DNA of 64,000 nucleotides, taken from assembly GCA_033794685.1 (NCBI GenBank), contig JARAYZ010000002.1; one strand, 5' to 3'. The DNA is from Lentzea sp033794685 (GTDB taxonomy: Bacteria > Actinomycetota > Actinomycetes > Mycobacteriales > Pseudonocardiaceae). The position numbers and the translations under genes were made by a program. The notes beneath the pieces were generated by a model. The model was not told the DNA's origin and did not search any database. It worked only from the letters and a program-made list of their open reading frames with translations. Shown here one piece after another: positions 59,048-64,000 of the stretch. Within the stretch, counting starts at the first letter, position 1, and each line of letters starts with the position of its first letter.

Positions 59048-60028
59048 ATGGTCTCGGTCAACGTCCGCCGGTCGTACGATGATCCGGAAAACTTGCCTGA
59101 TCCTCCAGAGCGTGCCGTCCTGGAGGACGAAGCCGCTCTGCGTCGCCACCTCGTCGAACTGGTGAATCGGCACGTCCGCGACGACCGACCGTCCACGGCG
59201 GTGCCTGGTCTCCTTCTCTACCGGCGGACGGCGCCCACCGCGCTGACGGACACCGTGTACGAACCTTCGCTGTCCCTGGTCGTCCAAGGACGCAAGCAGA
59301 CGGTGCTTGGCCCCAAGAACCTGCGCTACGGCGACGACCGGTACCTGCTCACCCCTGTGCGGGTCCCGGTGGTTTCGCGCGTGTTGGAAGCCACCCCCGA
59401 AGTGCCCTTCCTGGGTTTGATGCTGCGCCTCGACCCGATCACGGTCACCACCGTCCTCGCCGCGGGTGGACTCGGCCGACCGCCGCTCCCCGAGCCGGAC
59501 GAGGATCCGACCGGCCACCTCGACGGCACGTTGCTCCACGCCGTCGTGCGCACCGTGCAACTTCTTGACACCCCTCAGGACGTACCGGTGCTGGCACCAC
59601 TGGCGATCCACGAACTCATCTACCGGTTGACCACCTCGGACCGGGGCCACCGCCTGCGCTGGCCCGACACGCGCAACACCGGCACCGGCGCCCGCATCGC
59701 GCACGCGGTCTCCTGGCTCAAGGCCAACTACGCGCAGCCGCTGTACGTCCCGTCACTGGCCGCGAAATTGATGATGAGCACGTCCTCGCTGCACGAGCAC
59801 TTCCGCGCCGCGACAGGCATGACCCCGGTGCAGTACCAGAAAGCCCTCCGGCTAGGCGAGGCACGACGTCTCATGGTCGTCGATCTCCTCGACGCGACCA
59901 CTGCCGCCCACACGGTCGGGTACACCAGCCCCAGTCAGTTCTCCAGAGACTACCGACGCGTGTACGGAGATTCCCCGCTCCGCGATGCCCTCCGCCTGCG
60001 CACCCCGACGTCACTCGGAGCCACCTGA
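59048..60028 (+). CDS. AraC-family transcriptional regulator
   Basis: 326 residues. The N-terminal half is the cupin-like AraC_N domain (PGLLLYRRTAPTALTDTVYEPSLSLVVQGRKQTVLG). The C-terminal two-HTH domain reads AVSWLKANYAQPLYVPSLAAKLMMSTSSLHEHFRAATGMTPVQYQKALRLGEARRLM and HTVGYTSPSQFSRDYRRVYGDSP. Divergent from the carboxylesterase at 109 bp. Regulators of this type respond to small aromatic or alcohol-type effectors in several species; here that is inference. The 279-bp stretch after it (60029-60307) shows no confident gene. Confidence 0.94.
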   Translation: MVSVNVRRSYDDPENLPDPPERAVLEDEAALRRHLVELVNRHVRDDRPSTAVPGLLLYRRTAPTALTDTVYEPSLSLVVQGRKQTVLGPKNLRYGDDRYLLTPVRVPVVSRVLEATPEVPFLGLMLRLDPITVTTVLAAGGLGRPPLPEPDEDPTGHLDGTLLHAVVRTVQLLDTPQDVPVLAPLAIHELIYRLTTSDRGHRLRWPDTRNTGTGARIAHAVSWLKANYAQPLYVPSLAAKLMMSTSSLHEHFRAATGMTPVQYQKALRLGEARRLMVVDLLDATTAAHTVGYTSPSQFSRDYRRVYGDSPLRDALRLRTPTSLGAT

Positions 60029-60307
60029 CCCGCTAGGACAGCCTTGATACTCCAGCCAAACTTCGCAGTACTTGGCCTGTCTGCGCTGGTAGTGGCAGAT
60101 TCTCGCGCGGTGCTGGAGCAGTTGCGGCACCGCTGGGAAGAGGACGGCGGATGGTCCTGGACCATCGAAGGTCAGGACGAAGCCCGGTGAACACCTTGGA
60201 AACCGCGAATGTGTTCATGACCCCTTGCTCCCAATTCGCCCCCAAGCAACGCAAGTACGCCCCTCGTCTAGCCAGCCGCCAGGCCATGTGAACAGGCAAA
60301 ACACGGT

Positions 60308-61096
60308 ATGAACGGCATCACGCTCACCCTGGCGAACACTTGGTTCAACAAGGTGATCACTGCGGTGATCCTGCTCAACGCCGTCACGCTGGGTGCCGAG
60401 ACGTCGCCGGAGCTGATGGCGTCCTCCGGCGACGCCCTGCACCTGCTCGACCGGCTCGCGCTGGCGGTGTTCGTCGTCGAACTGCTGCTGCGCTTCGGCG
60501 CGTACGGCAAGGACTTCTTCCGCGATCCGTGGAACTGGTTCGACACGGTGGTCGTCGCGATCACGCTGCTGCCGGCCGCGTCGGGTTCGTTCTCCGTGCT
60601 GCGGGCGTTGCGGGTCCTGCGGGTGTTGCGGCTCGTGTCCGTGGTGCCGAGCATGCGGCGGGTCGTGTCGGCGTTGCTGACCGCGCTGCCCGGCATGGCC
60701 TCCATCACCGCCTTGCTCGCGTTGGTGCTGTACGTGTCGGCCGTCATCGCGACGAAGCTGTTCGGCATCGTCGCGCCGGAGTACTTCGGGGACCTCGGTG
60801 ACTCGCTGTTCACCCTGTTCCAGGTGATGACCGGCGAGGCCTGGTCGGAGGTCGCGCGGCAGGTCATGGCGGAGAAGCCGTTCGCCTGGATCTTCTTCGT
60901 GGGGTATCTCGTCGTCACGTCGTTCACGGTGCTCAACCTGTTCATCGCGGTCGCGGTGACCGCGATGCAGAGCCAGATGACCGAGGAGCACGCCGAACAC
61001 GACCGCGAGGAGATGGCGGCCACGATGGAGATCCTCGCCGAGGTGCGCAGGCTGCGCGCGGACGTCGAGGTGTTGCGCGGCAAAGCCTCGGTCTGA
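60308..61096 (+). CDS. Single-domain voltage-gated cation channel (BacNav-like ion transporter)
   Basis: 262 residues with one six-helix channel unit. S4 shows regularly spaced arginines (LRALRVLRVLRLVSVVPSMRRV, about residues 98-119). The pore has FTLFQVMTGEAWSE, with filter T175-G-E-A-W-S; S6 is ILFFVGYLVV-like and ends NLFIAVAVTAMQ. The C-terminal tail (EEHAEHDREEMAATMEILAEVRRLRADVEVL) is a coiled coil that would tetramerise the channel. The glutamate-containing filter suggests sodium selectivity as in NaChBac, though GEAW differs from LESW. It has no functional link to neighbours. Confidence 0.93.
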   Translation: MNGITLTLANTWFNKVITAVILLNAVTLGAETSPELMASSGDALHLLDRLALAVFVVELLLRFGAYGKDFFRDPWNWFDTVVVAITLLPAASGSFSVLRALRVLRVLRLVSVVPSMRRVVSALLTALPGMASITALLALVLYVSAVIATKLFGIVAPEYFGDLGDSLFTLFQVMTGEAWSEVARQVMAEKPFAWIFFVGYLVVTSFTVLNLFIAVAVTAMQSQMTEEHAEHDREEMAATMEILAEVRRLRADVEVLRGKASV

Positions 61097-61104
61097 GCTC
61101 GGCG

Positions 61105-61127
61105 CGCTCACCCGGCCAGGGCGAGCG
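61105..61127 (+). terminator. Hairpin after the channel gene
   Basis: CGCTCACCC / GGGCGAGCG, 8 of 9 pairs, GGCCA loop, 9 bp past the stop. Confidence 0.5.
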
Positions 61128-61249
61128 GTGGTACTCACCGTGTCATTTCGTCACTCCCCCGCACCACAACAGGTGGTTTACGACGTCAACGCTCTGCCCC
61201 CGTTCGGAACGGGTACCTGAAGAACAGGTGTTCCGAGTCAGGAGGAGCG

Positions 61250-62470
61250 ATGCTTGAGAAAACAGGCAAAGCAGGTCGAATTCTGCTGGCGGTCCTGCTC
61301 ACCGGTCTCGCCGCACCGGTGGCCCAGGCGGGCGAGGCCGCTCCGGTGGGACGCGTCCAGTCCTTCTGGCTCCACCTCAACAGCACCCCGGTCTCCGACG
61401 CCGTGATCGCCACCGAGGCCAAGCGCCGCGCCCATGTCGTGCTCAACGCGTGGGAGGGCGACCTGCTCAAGAAGCTCAAGGCCGCGAACCCGCAGGTCAA
61501 GGTCTACGTCTACAAGGACCTCTCGTCCACTCGTTCCTATGCGTGCAAACAGGGCAGGGACGACGAACATCTGCCCACCGGACTGGGGTACTGCGACGTC
61601 CGCGAGAACCACCCGGAGTGGTTCCTCAAAGGTTCCGACGGCAAGGAACTGCGCTACTCCGGTTACGAAGGCCACGTGCAGATGGACATCGGGAATCCCG
61701 AATACCGCAAAGCGTGGGTGAACAAGGTGGTGACGAGTTCCCGATCCACCGGGTTCGACGGCGTTTTCCTCGACAACGCGCTCTACACGTGCGATGCCTA
61801 CCATTCCGGCGAGTGCCCGCCGAAGTATCCCGACAACGCGACTTTCCAGCAGGCCTACAAAGGCATGCTGGCGGAGGTCAGGAGCGGGTTCAAGGCCGCG
61901 GGCCTGCTCTCGGTCGGCAACCTGACGAACGCACGGCTGCACGCCGGCGGGTGGGACGCGTACGGCGCCTACCTCGACGGCGGGTTCGACGAGTGGTGGC
62001 TGGCGTTCTCCAGCTCCCGGCTGCTCGAGGACTACCCGGAGGGCTGGCGCCGGCAGGTCGCGGAGGTCGCCGTCAACGAGGCGAGCGGCAAGATGACCTG
62101 GGTCCAGCCGCACTTCGACGCGGGCGACGAGAAGGCGTTCCGGTACGCGCTGGCCAGTCTGTTCATGACCACCAGCGGGCACGCCGCGATCGCCGAGATC
62201 GCGAAGACCGACGGGTACGCGGACCCGACGCAGTGGCACCCCGAGTACGACTGGTACCTCGGCCACCCCGCCGGTGCCTACCGGGCGGTCGCGGACAAGG
62301 TGTTCCGCCGGGACTTCACCTGCGGTGTGGCGCTGGTGAACGCGAACCCGACCGGCAGCCCCGCGGTCGAGGTGTCGCTGCACCGCACCTACCAGGACCA
62401 CGACGGCAAGCCGGTCACGTCGGTCAGCCTGCCGGGCACCACCGGGATGCTGCTGCGAGCGACCTGCTGA
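61250..62470 (+). CDS. Secreted putative glycoside hydrolase (GHL15-like TIM barrel)
   Basis: 406 residues; ATG with GGAGGAGCG upstream; Sec leader (ILLAVLLTGLAAPVAQAGEA). The body resembles the hypothetical glycosyl-hydrolase family GHL15: HVVLNAWEGDLLKKLKAANPQVKVYVYKDL, GYCDVRENHPEWFLKGSDGKE, VQMDIGNPEYRKAWVNKVV, GFDGVFLDNALYTCD (candidate catalytic Asp), FDEWWLAFSS and TWVQPHFDAGDE. Proteins of this group have no settled activity. It is convergent with a TetR gene (3 bp between stops). A polysaccharide-binding or hydrolase role is plausible only. Confidence 0.8.
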   Translation: MLEKTGKAGRILLAVLLTGLAAPVAQAGEAAPVGRVQSFWLHLNSTPVSDAVIATEAKRRAHVVLNAWEGDLLKKLKAANPQVKVYVYKDLSSTRSYACKQGRDDEHLPTGLGYCDVRENHPEWFLKGSDGKELRYSGYEGHVQMDIGNPEYRKAWVNKVVTSSRSTGFDGVFLDNALYTCDAYHSGECPPKYPDNATFQQAYKGMLAEVRSGFKAAGLLSVGNLTNARLHAGGWDAYGAYLDGGFDEWWLAFSSSRLLEDYPEGWRRQVAEVAVNEASGKMTWVQPHFDAGDEKAFRYALASLFMTTSGHAAIAEIAKTDGYADPTQWHPEYDWYLGHPAGAYRAVADKVFRRDFTCGVALVNANPTGSPAVEVSLHRTYQDHDGKPVTSVSLPGTTGMLLRATC

Positions 62471-62473
62471 CGC

Positions 62474-63055
62474 TCAGCCGAGGTTGATCGCGGCGAGCAG
62501 CAGGTGGAGCTCGGCCTCGGCGGTGTCCGGGCCGTCGGTGTCCGCGAACACCGACCGGGCCAGCGCGGTGCCGATCAGCACGAGCGTCAGCACGTCGATC
62601 TGCGCGCCGCCGACGGCCCTGGGCGGTTCCGCGCGGTCGATGACGGTGCCGAGCTCGCCGCGCACCGCGAGGTAGACGTCGTCGCGCAGGATCTGCCGCA
62701 GTTCCGGGTCGTGCGCGGCCTGGGCCATCAACGAGAGCAACGCGGGACCCGTGGCGGCTTCGAGGATCTTCCGCTTGCGCGCCAGGAGTTCCCGGAGGTC
62801 GCCCTCGAGGGTGCCGGTGTCGATCCCGGTCAGCTCGGCCTGGGTGATGTGCCGGGCGACCGCGCCGGCGAGTGCCTGTTTGGAGGGCCAGCGGCGGTAG
62901 AGCGACGCCGTTGAGGCGCCCGCGCGCTTGGCGACGGCCGTGGTCGTGAAGGAGGCCCAGCCCGACTCGGTGAGGACCTCGATCGCCGCGTTGATCAGGG
63001 CCGCGTCCACCCGTGGGTCTTTGGGGCGCCCCTGTGCCGCGTCGGCTTTCGTCAT
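62474..63055 (-). CDS. TetR-family transcriptional regulator
   Basis: 193 residues from ATG 63055 (GGGG upstream; ATG 63067 adds four residues). The HTH is RVDAALINAAIEVLTESGWASFTTTAVAKRAGASTASLYRRWPSKQALAGAV, standard TetR. The helical C-terminal domain belongs to the TetR_C group with LMAQAAHDPELRQILRDDVY. It is divergent from an aldehyde dehydrogenase gene with a small inverted repeat between them, so it probably regulates that gene. Confidence 0.93.
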   Translation of the reverse strand: MTKADAAQGRPKDPRVDAALINAAIEVLTESGWASFTTTAVAKRAGASTASLYRRWPSKQALAGAVARHITQAELTGIDTGTLEGDLRELLARKRKILEAATGPALLSLMAQAAHDPELRQILRDDVYLAVRGELGTVIDRAEPPRAVGGAQIDVLTLVLIGTALARSVFADTDGPDTAEAELHLLLAAINLG

Positions 63056-63081
63056 CGGCCCCAGCATACCCGCGGCAAGAA

Positions 63082-63101
63082 ACGAAAAGGATCTGTTTCG
63101 T
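63082..63101. promoter_or_regulatory. Inverted repeat, probable TetR operator
   Basis: ACGAAA, 8 bases, TTTCGT: 6-bp perfect arms in an AT-rich patch between the divergent TetR and aldehyde dehydrogenase genes. Confidence 0.5.
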
Positions 63102-63121
63102 ATTGGGGTAGGGTGGGAGGC

Positions 63122-64000
63122 ATGCCCACGACGACAGCTGACATCCCCGCGGCCGTGTCCGGTGCGCGCCAGGTGTTCGACTCCGGCGCCACCCGTCCCG
63201 TGGCCGCCCGTGCCGCCCGCCTGCGGGCGTTGCGCGCGATGCTCACCGAGAACGAGGCGGCGTTCGAGGCGGCGCTGTGGAGCGACCTGCACAAGGGCGC
63301 GGGCGAGGCGCAGCTGACCGAGATCGGCGTGGTGCTGGCGGAGCTCAGCCACACGCTGCGCCACCTGCGGAGGTGGTCGCGGTCCCGGCGCGGCCCGGTG
63401 CCGATGGCGTTGTGGCCGGCGCGCGCCCGCCTGGTGCCCGAACCGCTCGGCGTGGTGCTGGTGATCGCGCCGTGGAACTACCCGCTGCAGTTGCTCCTCG
63501 ACCCGCTGGTGGGCGTGCTGGCCGCGGGCAACACGGCCGTGCTCAAGCCGAGCGAGCTCGCGCCCGCGACGTCGGCGCTGATCGCGAGGCTCGTGCCCGC
63601 CTACTTCCCCGACGGCGCCGTGCGCGTGGTCGAGGGCGGTGTCCCGGAGACGACCGACCTGCTGGCCCAGCGGTTCAACCACATCGTGTTCACGGGCAGC
63701 GGCGCGGTCGGCCGGGTCGTGATGCGGGCCGCGGCCGAGCACCTGACGCCGGTGACGCTGGAGCTCGGCGGCAAGTCCCCCGCCTGGTTCGACGACGACG
63801 CCCACCTCGAGCAGGCGGCGCGGCGCCTGGTGTGGGCGAAGTTCACGAACGCGGGCCAGACGTGCGTGGCCCCGGACTACGTGATGACCACCCCGGACCG
63901 GATCCCCGCCCTCGTGCGGGCGCTCGGGAAGGCGATCGCAGACCTGTGGGGCTCCGATCCGCGGGCGAGCGAGGACTACGGCCGCATCGTGAACGAGCGG
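63122..64000 (+). CDS. Aldehyde dehydrogenase, N-terminal part (cut by window edge)
   Basis: Open from ATG 63122 to the end of the window: 293 codons with no stop. GGGAGG lies immediately before the ATG (spacing short). Motifs: VIAPWNYPLQLLLDPLVGVLAAGNTAVLKPSELAP (cofactor site), FTGSGAVGR, LELGGKSP with the base Glu and NAGQTCVAPDYV with the catalytic Cys. The short N-terminus is that of class-3/AlkH-like enzymes that oxidise fatty or aromatic aldehydes. The C-terminal third is outside. Probably controlled by the divergent TetR protein. Confidence 0.95.
   Translation, partial: MPTTTADIPAAVSGARQVFDSGATRPVAARAARLRALRAMLTENEAAFEAALWSDLHKGAGEAQLTEIGVVLAELSHTLRHLRRWSRSRRGPVPMALWPARARLVPEPLGVVLVIAPWNYPLQLLLDPLVGVLAAGNTAVLKPSELAPATSALIARLVPAYFPDGAVRVVEGGVPETTDLLAQRFNHIVFTGSGAVGRVVMRAAAEHLTPVTLELGGKSPAWFDDDAHLEQAARRLVWAKFTNAGQTCVAPDYVMTTPDRIPALVRALGKAIADLWGSDPRASEDYGRIVNER

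Noticed and set aside
60044..60190. 48-codon open stretch after the AraC gene (QPNFAVLGLSALVVADSRAVL ...)
   Set aside because: It begins at a TTG without a ribosome site and lies in the AraC frame after its stop. It may be a gene remnant, but nothing ties it to a family.
1..64000. Search for tRNA, rRNA, CRISPR arrays, riboswitches and intact insertion sequences
   Set aside because: No cloverleaf with a plausible anticodon arm, no evenly spaced direct repeats and no complete transposase were seen by eye; dedicated covariance-model searches could still find short RNAs.

Overview
The window is high-GC actinomycete chromosome. Pointers are pervasive GTG/TTG starts, Tat and Sec leaders, ROK/LacI/PaaX regulators and CBM13-type lectin modules on secreted enzymes. 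It is most like a soil Pseudonocardiales (Lentzea/Saccharothrix-like) or Streptomyces-type saprophyte; the genus cannot be fixed from the sequence alone. Almost all of it is one large plant cell-wall polysaccharide utilisation region. No tRNA, rRNA, CRISPR array or intact mobile element was seen.

Layout. 1-9992: arabinan/arabinoxylan module: the end of a sugar-binding protein, two sugar ABC permeases, an intracellular GH51 arabinofuranosidase, three secreted GH43 enzymes on the opposite strand and a ROK regulator. 10072-13674: detoxification-type operon (VOC protein, NAD(P)-binding protein, RidA, Old Yellow Enzyme) divergent from a GntR/FCD regulator, with a 32-bp perfect palindrome between them. 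13932-25278: mannan/galactan/cellulose module on the + strand: GH2 beta-mannosidase, CBM2-GH5 endoglucanase under a perfect CebR-type box, two GH27 enzymes, GH5-CBM13 mannanase and GH42 beta-galactosidase, with strong hairpin terminators between genes. 25541-28028: small PadR-bracketed island (SGNH hydrolase, APH-type kinase, PadR). 28178-43046: minus-strand pectin (rhamnogalacturonan I) and ester-cleaving module: GH27-CBM13, SGNH esterase, CE12-type acetylesterase, GH78 rhamnosidase, a PET-hydrolase/cutinase-like enzyme fused to CBM13, an alpha/beta hydrolase, PL11 lyase, PaaX regulator and CE3-CBM13 acetylesterase. 43088-56835: galactomannan module: a headless LacI-type sensor coupled to a second GH2 beta-mannosidase, then an apparent operon GH26-CBM13 / GH36 / oligopeptide-type ABC transporter, divergent from a second ROK regulator. 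56836-64000: ordinary flank with an IS5-type transposase remnant, type-B carboxylesterase, AraC regulator, single-domain voltage-gated cation channel, GHL15-like secreted protein, TetR regulator and the start of an aldehyde dehydrogenase.

How it works together (inference from families and order). Secreted GH43, GH5, GH26, GH27, PL11, GH78 and esterases, many with CBM13 or CBM42 modules, would open arabinan, galactomannan, cellulose and RG-I and remove acetyl esters. Two ABC systems would import arabino- and manno-oligosaccharides. Leaderless GH51, GH2, GH36 and GH42 enzymes would finish hydrolysis inside the cell. Several operator-like palindromes (CebR type, LacI type, PadR pair, GntR, ROK/SBP) suggest substrate-specific control.
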